The notes below the pieces were generated by a model, which saw only the letters and a list, made by a program, of their open reading frames with translations, was not told the origin of the DNA and did no database searches. A DNA stretch of 35,662 nucleotides from Rhodopirellula sp. (GTDB taxonomy: Bacteria; Planctomycetota; Planctomycetia; Pirellulales; Thermoguttaceae), in NCBI GenBank assembly GCA_012728855.1, contig JAAYEH010000506.1:1-35662 (forward strand). The letters are read 5' to 3'. Positions 1 through 9,100 of this stretch are shown one piece after another. A program made the translations under genes and the position numbers. How positions within the stretch are numbered: position 1 is the first letter of the stretch; the number at the start of each line of letters is the position of its first letter.

Positions 1-74
1 GAAAGCGCGTTTCCAAGTGCGGCAAGCTTCATCGTATCGCAGTTTCTCAACAGGAATTCAATTCGAGGCCATCT

Positions 75-632
75 ATGCATAAGCGCATCCTACTTCGATC
101 CCAGCTTAAACAAGCATGGTTTCGAACAATCGAGGGCTCCTATTGTCGACAACTCATAAACTCGGAAAGGGGATTGCAGGTCTACCTCTGCACGGCGTTG
201 CTCAGGGAGTTTAAGCGAGCGGAAGTGAAACGGCGCATCTTTGTCGAACCCCGCCTTTCATCTCTCAAGTCCGGCGAACACCACTATCCGGACATAGTGA
301 TCTGCAACACAAGGAGGATTATCGGCGTGGTCGAGCTTAAGTATTTGCCGAGAGCGATACCCGCCTTTAGGAAGGACATCGCTACTCTCGAGTTTGCCGC
401 TGCCAACGCTAACCGGCTGGTTATCACCAATGACCGCTATCGCGGTATCACGGCTGATAATCGACATTATCCCCTTGCTCCAGACGCCGTGCTCTGTTGG
501 GGTGCGGTCTACACCGGAAAGGCAATGAATCTCCAATCCAAGGTCCACGCTACTCTCCAGCAAAGATTTCTTCAGCTCAGTGCAATCACGGCAACAGGTG
601 AGGCTCCGAAAGTTAGGATCGACGAGTGGTAA
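75..632 (+). CDS. PD-(D/E)XK nuclease-like hypothetical protein (185 aa)
   Basis: No named family is recognised with certainty, but the protein carries a plausible PD-(D/E)XK nuclease core: an N-terminal Glu (E31 in SERGLQ), then P72-D73-I-V-I, then a hydrophobic strand ending E87-L-K89 (VVELKY). This spacing is typical of small restriction-like or Holliday-resolvase-like folds; nuclease activity is inference. The ATG at 75 is chosen because a GAGG Shine-Dalgarno lies 6 bases upstream. The coding region is visibly less GC-rich (about half G+C in the lines counted) than the metabolic genes to the right, and it stands alone, which suggests an accessory or transferred gene. It has no signal peptide and no membrane segment, so it should be cytoplasmic. 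Confidence 0.7.
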   Translation: MHKRILLRSQLKQAWFRTIEGSYCRQLINSERGLQVYLCTALLREFKRAEVKRRIFVEPRLSSLKSGEHHYPDIVICNTRRIIGVVELKYLPRAIPAFRKDIATLEFAAANANRLVITNDRYRGITADNRHYPLAPDAVLCWGAVYTGKAMNLQSKVHATLQQRFLQLSAITATGEAPKVRIDEW

Positions 633-913
633 GCGTTCACGGTGTGAATCGCTGGTCGTGTCGTCGGAAAGAGGCAAGACGCGCGCAGCAACGAACGCCA
701 GACGCTCCGGTTCAAGAAACGGCTGGTTTTCCGTTGCGGCGATTACGTATAGCGAGCACCTCGGACTGGCGAAATGACGCCTCAACGGTCCGCTCACGGG
801 AATGTCTGGCGAAGTCAAAGGGGACATTCTGGTTTACAGGCCCATAATCACCGGTGCGACATCAGGATGTCGCCATGGGCTCACGGCCGGCGCGGCTCGG
901 CGGTTCCGGATGT

Positions 914-1120
914 TCAGCCGTCCCTGCCGGAGTTGACTGGCCGTTTGTCGGCCGGAAATAGTTCCACATGTTCGCTCGCGATCCTTTCAATGCGGCCATC
1001 CTTCCAGATGACCACCGGCGTACCGGTCTCTCGGGCCCTCCGAACGACTTCCTGTGCCGCCTGCCGGAAAGCCGCTTCCGCCTTTGCCGAGAGGACTGCG
1101 TCTGTGTGTTCGCTGTTCAT
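914..1120 (-). CDS. Small partner protein of zeta-like toxin (68 aa)
   Basis: A 68-residue protein beginning MNSEHTDAVLSAKAEAAFRQ. Its ATG (1120) lies 4 bases after the stop codon of the zeta-like ATPase, with a strong GGAGGAG ribosome site inside the end of that gene, so the two are almost certainly cotranscribed and perhaps translationally coupled. The N-terminal half looks helical and alanine-rich (AEAAFRQAAQEVVRRARETG). It is followed by a short strand-like stretch, TPVVIWKDGRIERI, which resembles small proteins I recall next to such ATPases. It does not look like the classical epsilon antitoxin. Antitoxin function is inferred from position only; a regulatory or accessory subunit is equally possible. 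Confidence 0.65.
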   Translation of the reverse strand: MNSEHTDAVLSAKAEAAFRQAAQEVVRRARETGTPVVIWKDGRIERIASEHVELFPADKRPVNSGRDG

Positions 1121-1124
1121 CGAT

Positions 1125-1703
1125 CTACTCCTCCGTACTGAGTACGATCCGCTCATACGCGGCGGCATCCAGGATCTGAAGACCGCCGGCCTGTTGGCTG
1201 GCAATGAGGCGAGGCGGGAGTTGTGAAGCATCGTACAACCACCATCTGTCGACCTGCGGCCGGTATAATCCGAAGAGGTTTCGTATGCCCGAGCTGAATC
1301 GGCGACGGACGTCCTCTTCGGGAACCGCGTGACCTCCCTGCTGGACGCGGTTGGCCACACGTGCCACGGCGAGGTCAGCATTTGGCAGCCAGAGAAAAAA
1401 CAGCACGATCCGGTATCCCCTGCTCTTCATTTCCTGGAGTTGTCGCGTCAAACTGCGGCCCGCCAAGGTCGTCTCGAAGCCGAAATCCTCCCTTGCCGCC
1501 GTCAGTTCTCGGATGCGTGCCAGGAACAACCGCCCGGCGCGAACGTTCTGTGTCTCCGGCGCGAACGGCGATAGCCCGGCGGCAATCAGATCCGCATTTA
1601 AGAACTCGCGGCAGCGCACGAAGTCCGGCAGGAAGTTGGTCGCAAACGTCGTCTTTCCGGCTCCATTTGGCCCGGCAATGACGTACACGGTTGGTGGTGA
1701 CAT
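1125..1703 (-). CDS. Zeta toxin family P-loop kinase/ATPase
   Basis: A 192-residue zeta-toxin-like P-loop protein. It opens with strand VYVIAG followed by Walker A GPNGAGKTT (residues 11-19), then NADLIAAGL and the FGFETTLAGRS segment typical of the zeta/chloramphenicol-phosphotransferase fold. It ends with an arginine-rich helix (EEDVRRRF) in the expected place for phosphate-binding residues. Known zeta toxins phosphorylate UDP-N-acetylglucosamine; the substrate here is unknown. Start: the ATG at 1703 puts the P-loop at the N-terminus as is usual, but its ribosome site is weak (GGCGAG). An in-frame ATG at 1754 would add a basic leader (MQRKRRRK), and a GTG at 1784 lies at or upstream of the predicted transcription start. 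It is first of two genes with the 68-aa partner. Confidence 0.85.
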   Translation of the reverse strand: MSPPTVYVIAGPNGAGKTTFATNFLPDFVRCREFLNADLIAAGLSPFAPETQNVRAGRLFLARIRELTAAREDFGFETTLAGRSLTRQLQEMKSRGYRIVLFFLWLPNADLAVARVANRVQQGGHAVPEEDVRRRFSSGIRNLFGLYRPQVDRWWLYDASQLPPRLIASQQAGGLQILDAAAYERIVLSTEE

Positions 1704-1787
1704 CTCGCCGGCATCGGTTCTCGATATGGCTTTTCGCCGCCGCTTGCGTTGCATATGTTGTTCTCTTGTCCGCCCTCGCCGCACCTG

Positions 1788-1816
1788 ATTTTACCACCCA
1801 GTTTCGGGAGAGCCAA
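1788..1816 (-). promoter_or_regulatory. Candidate sigma70 promoter of the zeta-like toxin operon
   Basis: Read on the minus strand: TTGGCT, 17-base spacer, TAAAAT. This matches 4/6 and 5/6 of the sigma70 consensus with ideal spacing. Transcription would begin near 1781, leaving 27 bases before the ATG at 1754 or about 78 before the ATG at 1703. Found by eye, not scored against background. Confidence 0.35.
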
Positions 1817-2092
1817 GCGGGCCGTGAAAGGAGAGGCAAAGCGGCCGCAGGCGATGCTCTGCCAGGCCGGCTTGCCACGGATGCCGATTTCAGGGGCGCG
1901 AGCCAGCACGGCGACTTGCCAAACACACAGCACGGCGCAGAACTGATAGAGACCATTGTTGGCCTGGGTTGGCAGAGGGCTGCCGCGTTGCGGCATGGGA
2001 TTGGAGGACATCACGCAATGCGGTTCAAGCCCCGCCCGGCAACGCTGTGGACGATTCTGATAGCGGAGTACATGAGAATTCGCGTATTCTGC

Positions 2093-2110
2093 TGAGACTC
2101 CGGAGTCTCA
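2093..2110. repeat. Perfect 18-bp palindrome downstream of putA
   Basis: TGAGACTCCGGAGTCTCA is a perfect 18-base palindrome with no loop, 15 bases past the putA stop codon. In RNA it could form a short hairpin and serve as a terminator, but no T-tract follows on the minus strand. In DNA it could be a dimeric regulator site. Confidence 0.6.
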
Positions 2111-2125
2111 CGACTTCGTCTATGC

Positions 2126-4975
2126 TCACTCCAGCCCCGGCGCGAAGCCGTGGCGGAGAGTGTTCTCGGTGCAGGCCCGTGGCTCGAGAAAGTGGAGCAG
2201 GTAGTCCTCGCCCCCGGCCTTCGTGCCGGTGCCGGAAAGGCCAAATCCGCCGAAAGGCTGGCGGCCGACCAGGGCGCCGGTGATGCCTCGGTTCAGATAG
2301 AGGTTGCCCACGCGGAACCGCCGCCGCGCCGCCTCGAGGTGAGCGGGCCGGCGGCTGAACACCCCGCCGGTCAACTTGTACGTCGTGGCGTTGGCCCACT
2401 CGAGCGCCTCCTGGAACGAACCGGCGCGGAGGACCGACAGCACCGGCCCAAAAACCTCCTCGTTGGCCAGGCGGTGCTGCGGGCGGATGCCGGAGAAAAT
2501 GTGCGGTCCGATGTACGGCTTGCCCACGCGCTGCTCCAGGCCCGCCGGGACATCGCAGGCAAGTTCCAGAGTGCCTTCGGTCTTGCCGATTTCAATGTAC
2601 TCGCGGATCTTGCGGGCGGCCGACTCGTCGATCAGCGGCCCGATATCGGTGCCCGAATGCTCCGGCGAACCGATCACCAGGGCTCGCGTCGATTCGATCA
2701 GGCGGTGCAGGAAGACCTCGTACACCGCGTCGACGACGATCGCACGGCTGCATGCCGAGCATTTCTGGCCGCTGTAGCCGAAAGCCGACTGCCGCACCCC
2801 GGCCACCGCCGCGTCGAGATCGGCCGATTCGTCGACGACAATCGCGTTCTTGCCTCCCATCTCGCAGACGACCTTCTTGATGAAGACCTGTCCCTCGGTC
2901 GTTCGCCCGGCGGCCTCCAGAATGTCGAGCCCGACTTCCTTCGAGCCGGTGAAGGCGATCAGCGACACCCGCGGATCCCGCACCAGGGCCGCCCCGACCA
3001 CGTCGCCCGGGCCCGGGGTGAATTGCAGTACGTCGCGCGGAACGCCGGCTTCCCAGAGCACATCACACATGGCGCGGGCGATGCCGCGGGTCTGCTGCGA
3101 GGGCTTGACCAGAACCGTGTTTCCGGTGGCCAGGGCCGCCACGGTCATGCCGGTGCAGATCGCCAGCGGGAAGTTCCACGGGCTGATGACCACGGCCACT
3201 CCCCGTGGCTGATACCAGACTTCATCCAACTCACCCACAAAGTGGCCCAGCCGTTTCGGCCGCAATAGGGCCGCAGCGCACCGCGCGTAATACTCGCAGA
3301 AGTCGATCGCCTCACACACGTCGGCATCGGCCTCGCGCCACGTCTTTCCCGATTCGCGGAGCACGACTGCCGCCATGTCATCCCGCCGCTGCCGCATGGC
3401 AGACGCCGCTTCGACGATCAACGACGACCGCGCCACCGCCTCCAGATCCCGCCAGGCTCCGAAGGCATTGTGCGCCCGCGCCACGGCCTCGCGGGCCTGC
3501 TCGGCGGTCAGGTCCGCACCCGTCTGGGGAACTTGGACCGCGCGGATGGCGGCGGCAAAATGCCGGCGCTGGTCCTCTTGAGAGAAGTCGCGCAGCGACG
3601 CATTGAAGAAGGGGCGGCCGTTGCCGAGCCCTTCCACCGCCGGGCTGAGCCGATGCCGTTCCGGCGCCTCGGCGATCAGATCGGATTGGGATTCGCCATG
3701 CGGCAGTTCCTGCGGCGATGCCAGCAACTGCTCGTCTGGCTTTTCTTCGGCGAACCCGGCCCGCAACCACGACTGATTCGACGTATTCTCCAGCAACCGC
3801 CGCACCAGGTAGGCCATGCCTGGGATCATCTCTCCCACGGGCACATACTCCCGCACACGCAGTCCGCGGTGGACCAGGGCCTGTTTCAACTGGTCGGCCA
3901 TGCCATAGAGCATCTGGAACTCGACCGCCCGGGCGGGGAGGTCGTGTTGCTCGATCAGGGCGAGGGTATGGGCGATCGACCGGACGTTGTGCGAGCCGAG
4001 GGCCAACTTCACGCCCGGATCACCGCTGCTGCGCGGCATGGCGGCCACAAACCGCTCGGCCATTCGCTCGAAACAGGCATCGGTCTGGTGCTTGGCGGTC
4101 CAGACGGGGACGGGCCAGCCGTGCTCTTCCGAACGGATCACCTCATGGTCCCAGTAAGCGCCCTTGATCAGTCGCACGGTAACTTGCCGGTCGCGCTGCC
4201 TGGCCCATTGGATCATCTGCTCGGCGTCGTCCTCGCCGCTGCGGAGATAGGCCTGCATGGCCAGTCCCGCCGGGAAGTCGAACTGCTCGCAGCACCGTTG
4301 AAACAGGGCGATGGTCAGTTCCTTCAACCACGACTGCTCCATGTCGAAGTTGAGAAACACATGATACCGCCGCGCGGCCTCCAGGATGGGCCGCAACGCG
4401 GCCGTAAGATCCTCGAGGCAGCCCTCGAAATCGATCGGGTCCACCCGCGCGCTCAGTGAAGTAATCTTGATCGAGACGTTTGCCCGCGGCAGGGGGCCTG
4501 TGTGGTCGGTCTCCAGGTAGGGATCAGCGGGCCAGCGGGCAGAGGCGTCGGCCAATGTGTCGATCAACGCCAGGTAGCGCTGCTGGTAGGCCGCGGCTTC
4601 CTCTTGGCTCACGCAGGCTTCGCCCAAGAGATCGACGCTGAAGGTGATCCCTTCCGACCAGCGCCGTTCGAGTTGCGGCAGGGCGGCGGTGGCATCGCGG
4701 CCGGCGATGAAATTGCCGGCCAGGGCCGTGATCCTTGCGGTAATCGTCTTGGCCAATACCCCCTTGGCCAGGCTGCCCGCTTTCAGTCCCAATTCCATCG
4801 TCGACGGCAAACTCACTCCCGGTTGGGTCAGGTAATCGACGAGATAAGCATGAACCTGCTCTGCCGTCTGGAGCATGGGGAAGACGTCGACAAAGCGGAA
4901 CAGTTGCACCTTGAAGGCGGGATCTCTCATGGCCCAGTGCATCAACTGGTCGGACCAGAACTGGGAGGAAAGCAT
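2126..4975 (-). CDS. putA: Bifunctional proline dehydrogenase / L-glutamate gamma-semialdehyde dehydrogenase
   Basis: Oxidises proline to glutamate in two steps: FAD-dependent proline dehydrogenase (roughly residues 1-410), then NAD-dependent P5C dehydrogenase (roughly 455-945). The first domain shows TVRLIKGAYWD (266-276) and the REYVPVGEMIPGMAYLVRRL block (375-394). The second shows SPWNFPL (598-604), general base Glu in CEMGGKNA (E705) and the catalytic Cys in GQKCSACSR (C739). It lacks the N-terminal DNA-binding domain of the E. coli protein. Start problem: the first ATG (4975) falls inside the conserved N-terminus. The same frame stays open to a stop at 5195-5197 and reads family-like sequence (EARTFEIGRQLLDDARRR, about 4982-5040), but contains no ATG, GTG or TTG there. 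The true start is therefore non-standard, or the 5' end is frameshifted. The given end is the conservative one. Confidence 0.93.
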   Translation of the reverse strand: MLSSQFWSDQLMHWAMRDPAFKVQLFRFVDVFPMLQTAEQVHAYLVDYLTQPGVSLPSTMELGLKAGSLAKGVLAKTITARITALAGNFIAGRDATAALPQLERRWSEGITFSVDLLGEACVSQEEAAAYQQRYLALIDTLADASARWPADPYLETDHTGPLPRANVSIKITSLSARVDPIDFEGCLEDLTAALRPILEAARRYHVFLNFDMEQSWLKELTIALFQRCCEQFDFPAGLAMQAYLRSGEDDAEQMIQWARQRDRQVTVRLIKGAYWDHEVIRSEEHGWPVPVWTAKHQTDACFERMAERFVAAMPRSSGDPGVKLALGSHNVRSIAHTLALIEQHDLPARAVEFQMLYGMADQLKQALVHRGLRVREYVPVGEMIPGMAYLVRRLLENTSNQSWLRAGFAEEKPDEQLLASPQELPHGESQSDLIAEAPERHRLSPAVEGLGNGRPFFNASLRDFSQEDQRRHFAAAIRAVQVPQTGADLTAEQAREAVARAHNAFGAWRDLEAVARSSLIVEAASAMRQRRDDMAAVVLRESGKTWREADADVCEAIDFCEYYARCAAALLRPKRLGHFVGELDEVWYQPRGVAVVISPWNFPLAICTGMTVAALATGNTVLVKPSQQTRGIARAMCDVLWEAGVPRDVLQFTPGPGDVVGAALVRDPRVSLIAFTGSKEVGLDILEAAGRTTEGQVFIKKVVCEMGGKNAIVVDESADLDAAVAGVRQSAFGYSGQKCSACSRAIVVDAVYEVFLHRLIESTRALVIGSPEHSGTDIGPLIDESAARKIREYIEIGKTEGTLELACDVPAGLEQRVGKPYIGPHIFSGIRPQHRLANEEVFGPVLSVLRAGSFQEALEWANATTYKLTGGVFSRRPAHLEAARRRFRVGNLYLNRGITGALVGRQPFGGFGLSGTGTKAGGEDYLLHFLEPRACTENTLRHGFAPGLE

Positions 4976-5246
4976 ACCGCTTCGGCGCCGGCGGGCGTCG
5001 TCGAGCAGTTGCCTGCCGATTTCGAATGTCCGCGCTTCGATATCCGAACGCGCCGCCGCGCCACACTCGGCGATTGCTCCGGGCTGCTCTTCCTGTTTCT
5101 GGGCAGTGCGAAACCAGGCGATCGTACACCTCCCCAGTCTGTTGCTCGCGACTAGCTCGTTGAACCGCCACGGTCGAAGTCCGCCGAATGTATTCTACGC
5201 GGCGGCCACCAAGCGACAATCGCTGAACATCGTGAGAAAACGTCGA

Positions 5247-5939
5247 TCAGCCGGTTGCGCGCAGCACGTCCGGCGGTACGTGGGCCAGATCGAGCGCGGT
5301 CCAGTTTGCCCCGGCAGCCCGCAATTCGTCAGCCGAAAAGCTGGTCGTCAGGCCCAGGCACATCGCCCCGGCGGCTTTGCCGGCGCGGATGCCGTTGGGG
5401 GCGTCCTCGACGATCAGACACTCCCCAGGCGCCAACTCCAGCCGCCGAATAGCCAGCAGGAAGATGTCCGGATCGGGCTTCTTGCGGACCACCTCCAGGC
5501 CGTTGACGCAGACGTCGAATGTTCCCGGCGGCAAACCGATCTCGGCAAGATTCCCCTCCATCTTGACGGCATCGGCACTGGTGGCCACCGCCAGACGCAC
5601 TGCTGCTCGCCGGCATCGATGGATGAACTGGACCACGCCGGCCAGCGGCTTGAGGCGGCCGCGAATGATCTCCAGGTAGATCTGGTACGTCCGCTTCTTG
5701 GCCTCCTGTACGTCCCAGGTCAATCCGTACCGCTCCGCCACGCCGCCGAGGTAGCGATCCTCGCCGGCACCGACGAAGGGCAAGAAATCATCCGGCCGAA
5801 CTTGGAGATGGTACTTTTCGGCAAACATCCGGGTTGCCGCTTCGCAAATGAAACCTTCCGAATCGCAAAGCACACCGTCCATGTCGAAGACGATGCCGCG
5901 GAATCCGGACGGGGTGGCGGGCTGAATTTCGCTACTCAT
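5247..5939 (-). CDS. HAD-superfamily phosphatase, beta-phosphoglucomutase-like
   Basis: A 230-residue haloacid-dehalogenase-family enzyme with all four motifs: I, F-D19-M-D21-G with the DSE that follows it (beta-PGM/phosphatase subgroup); II, ATSAD (S121); III, K154 in VRKKPDPDIF; IV, E178-D179 in VEDAPNGIRAGKAAG. The alpha-helical cap lies between motifs I and II. The likely role is cytoplasmic hydrolysis or isomerisation of a phosphorylated sugar or related metabolite; the substrate cannot be read from sequence. The ATG at 5939 is chosen because it places the DxD motif about 20 residues in. An upstream in-frame start at 5975 would add a 12-residue tail. It lies behind putA on the same strand and is divergent from the beta-helix gene. 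Confidence 0.9.
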   Translation of the reverse strand: MSSEIQPATPSGFRGIVFDMDGVLCDSEGFICEAATRMFAEKYHLQVRPDDFLPFVGAGEDRYLGGVAERYGLTWDVQEAKKRTYQIYLEIIRGRLKPLAGVVQFIHRCRRAAVRLAVATSADAVKMEGNLAEIGLPPGTFDVCVNGLEVVRKKPDPDIFLLAIRRLELAPGECLIVEDAPNGIRAGKAAGAMCLGLTTSFSADELRAAGANWTALDLAHVPPDVLRATG

Positions 5940-6114
5940 GCCCCACAGATTACCACGAATGCAGTATCGCAACAACTCTCAAGAACAAACGGGGAGCAAA
6001 CCCGTGCCCGCACTGGCGAATACCGCCATTCAGCTCTGTCCTGCGGGCAGTCGGCGTGGTACAGTGGCTTGAAGACACGCTAGCCTTTCCGTCCTGTTCG
6101 CCGCCTGCTACAAC

Positions 6115-6155
6115 ATATCATCATATCATCAACGCCCTCCGGAATACCTTCCGGA
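6115..6155. repeat. Tandem ATATCATC and paired TCCGGA sites upstream of beta-helix gene
   Basis: Two head-to-tail copies of ATATCATC (6115-6130) are followed by two TCCGGA hexamers (6138-6143 and 6150-6155), 12 bases apart centre to centre. This is about one helical turn, 30-70 bases before the beta-helix gene. The arrangement could be an operator in the 5' leader, but nothing else supports this. Confidence 0.3.
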
Positions 6156-6183
6156 CGGTTTCCTGCGAGAAAGAGGCACTCAC

Positions 6184-9100
6184 ATGTTCGTACAGACTCT
6201 CCGGTTAGCAGCCCGCAACGTCTCGACGCTTCTGACGCTCACCTGTCTGGCCTGCTGCGTTTCCAATGCTCCGGCGCAAGAGGCGGATTCCGGGCGGGTG
6301 CGGAGTCGTGCCGAAGAACTTACCCTCTATGTGGCGAACGTGGGCAATGACTCATGGTCCGGTCGGCTTGGCGACCCCAACGCCGACGCCACGGACGGCC
6401 CGTTGGCCACAGTCCAAAAGGCCCTTGACGTTATTCGTAAAACCAAGGCGGCTGGCGGCTTGACCAGCCCCGTGACGGTCGTGCTGCGAGGTGGCGTTTA
6501 TCGGCAGGCCGAGCCGATTGTCTTCACGGCCGCGGACTCGGGGAGCAAAGAGTGTCCAATCACCTTCCAAGCGCATCCGGGCGAGGAGCCGGTCATCAGT
6601 GGCGGCAATATCATCCGGGGCTGGGAAGCAGATGGCAGTCCTCAGAGCCAGACCCGTTGCGGTGGGAAACTCTGGCGAGCGGCCGTCCCGGCAGCCAAGA
6701 CAGGCGGCAAGTGGCGATTCAACCAGCTCTTTGTCAACGGCGGACGCCGCCTACGCGCCAGAGTTCCCAATAAAGGCTCGTTCTTGCGCACGGACGGCCC
6801 CACTTCCAAGGGCAATGTACGCGGATTCTATTTCCACGAAGGCGATGTGAAGCAATGGAACGACTTGCGCGAAGTGCTCTTCGTTGTTTATCATTCCTGG
6901 GAAACCTCGATCCACCATGTCCGCTCCGTGGATACCGAGGCCTGCGTGGTCGAGCTTCATGAGCCGGCGCCCTGGGCCATGGGAACCTGGGAGCGGCAGC
7001 AGCGCTACTATGTTGAAAACGTCTTCGAGGAACTGGATGAGCCCGGTGAGTGGTACTTGAATCGAGTCACGGGCACGCTCTACTACTATCCGTTGCCCGG
7101 CGAGACCATGGCCGACGTCGAGGTCGTTGCTCCGGCGGTGGCGTCGACGTTGGTCCGCTTCGACGGCGGCGCGTCGAAAGACGAAACCGTCGAGCACCTG
7201 CACTTTCGCGGCATTTCGTTCTTGCACTCCAACGCGAACTTGGCGCGGCTGCGAAACCCCGGGCAGGGCGAGATCTATCAACCGGGACTGATCATGGCGA
7301 CCGGCCTGCGCAACGCGAGCTTCGAGGACTGCACGATTGCTCATACCGGCGCTCACGGGATCTGGCTTGCCGCCGGTTGCGAGGACAATCGTGTCGAACG
7401 CTGCCACATCCATGACCTCGGCGGTGGTGGAGTCTATATCGGCGGCGGCTGGGGGCTGCACGAGGCAACTCCCACGCAGCGCATCGTTGTCGACAACAAC
7501 TTCATCCACGACGGTTCGCATCTCTTCCACGGCGCGCATGGCGTCTGGATCGGCAGAAGCTCGTACAACACGGCGACCCACAACGAGATATCCAACTTCG
7601 ACTATTCGGGCATCTCCTGCGGCTGGTCGTGGGGCTTCCAGCCCAGTTCAGCCCACCACAATAACTTGGACTACAACCATATTCATCACCTCGGCAACGG
7701 GGACGGGCTTGGCGATATGGGAGGCATCTACACGTTGGGCATCTCGCCGGGCACGACCGAGCGTTACAACCACATCCACCACGTCTACAACTACGCCCAC
7801 GTGTCGCACGGTTCAGGAGTGTATCCGGACGAAGGCAGTTCGGAGATCTTGATCGAGAACAACGTTGTCTACCGAGTCAGGACATGTCCGCTCTTCCAGC
7901 ATTACGGCAAGGACAACATCGTGCGAAACAACATCCTCGCCTTGGGCGGTACCGGCCAGCTACAGAGATGCCGGGAGGACAAACCGTGCCACTACATTGC
8001 GGAAGGCAACATCGTCTTCGCCGATATTGAGCAGATGCTCGGCGGCGTCTGGAAAAGCGGCGACTGGAAGGTGGGCCGCAACGTCTACTGGAGTACGGCC
8101 GGTCCGCCCAAGTTCGCCGGTATGGATTTCGAGACCTGGCGGACGAAAGGCAATGACGGCAGCTCGATCGTTGCCGATCCTCTGTTTGTCGATGCCGCCA
8201 ACGACGATTTCCGGCTGAAGCCGGACTCGCCCGCGCTGAAGCTCGGCTTCAAGCCCATCGATCTCGGTAAAACCGGGCTGTACGGGGAGAAAGACTGGGT
8301 GGAATTGCCGAAGCGGTACCAGGACCGGCCGCTCAATGAGATTCCCGCGCCGGTCGAGCCGCCGTTTGTCGTCAACTTCGACTTCGAGGGCGACGAACTA
8401 GGCGCGGAACCCCTCGACGTCCATATCGTCAAAGGCGGCGATCAAGCCTCGCTAACCGTTTCCAACGACACGGCCGCGACCGGCAGTCAGAGCCTCAAGT
8501 TTGCCGACGCTCCGGGATTGCAGCACGGATTTGCGCCCCACCTCTACTGCAATCCTTCCTACTCGACGGGAAACGTGCAGATCTCCTGGGACATGCTCAA
8601 CAGCAAGGACGCGCCGGCCGGCTTCTATCTTGAGGTGCGGCAGTGGGACGACAGCCCGTACCTGGTCGGCCCCACGGTATCGGTGGCGCCCGATGGCCGA
8701 GTGACGGCCGGAAAACAGGAAGTTGGCATGATTCCGTTGGGCCAGTGGGTACACGTTGATATCGGCATCGACTTGGGCGAGGGCAAGCCGAAAACCTACC
8801 GGTTCACGCTCAGCGTCCCCAACCGTGATCCGATCGTCGCCCAGATCCCCTATGTCAGCGAGGCCTTCGAGAAGATTACCTGGTTCGGCATATCGAGCAC
8901 CAGCGACGCGGCAACCGTCTTCCACGTCGACAACCTCAAGCTCGGCACGGCCGAACAACTCGCCGGCGCGCCGCAGCGCAAACGTAAGGCTACGGCCGCC
9001 AGGGTGCGGCCGCGCGAACCGGCCAACGATCAGATGCTCATGGGATACTGGAAATTCGACGAAGCCGACGGCTACGTGGCGGAGGACAACTCCGGCTACA

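Larger units (their letters stand above)
1704..2125. other. Gene-free stretch between toxin operon and putA
   Basis: About 420 bases separate the toxin start from the stop codon of the proline dehydrogenase gene. Apart from the candidate toxin promoter and the palindrome at 2093-2110 I see no supported gene. The overlapping open frames here have no recognisable protein features. Confidence 0.5.

Noticed and set aside
810..850. AAAGGGGACATTCTGG resembling an insertion-sequence end
   Set aside because: It recalls ends of some IS elements from memory, but no partner inverted repeat or transposase is present in the window.
1970..2045. A tRNA-like GCGGTTCAAGCCCCGC stretch
   Set aside because: The T-stem pairs over only four bases with an eight-base loop, and no matching acceptor, D or anticodon arms are found.
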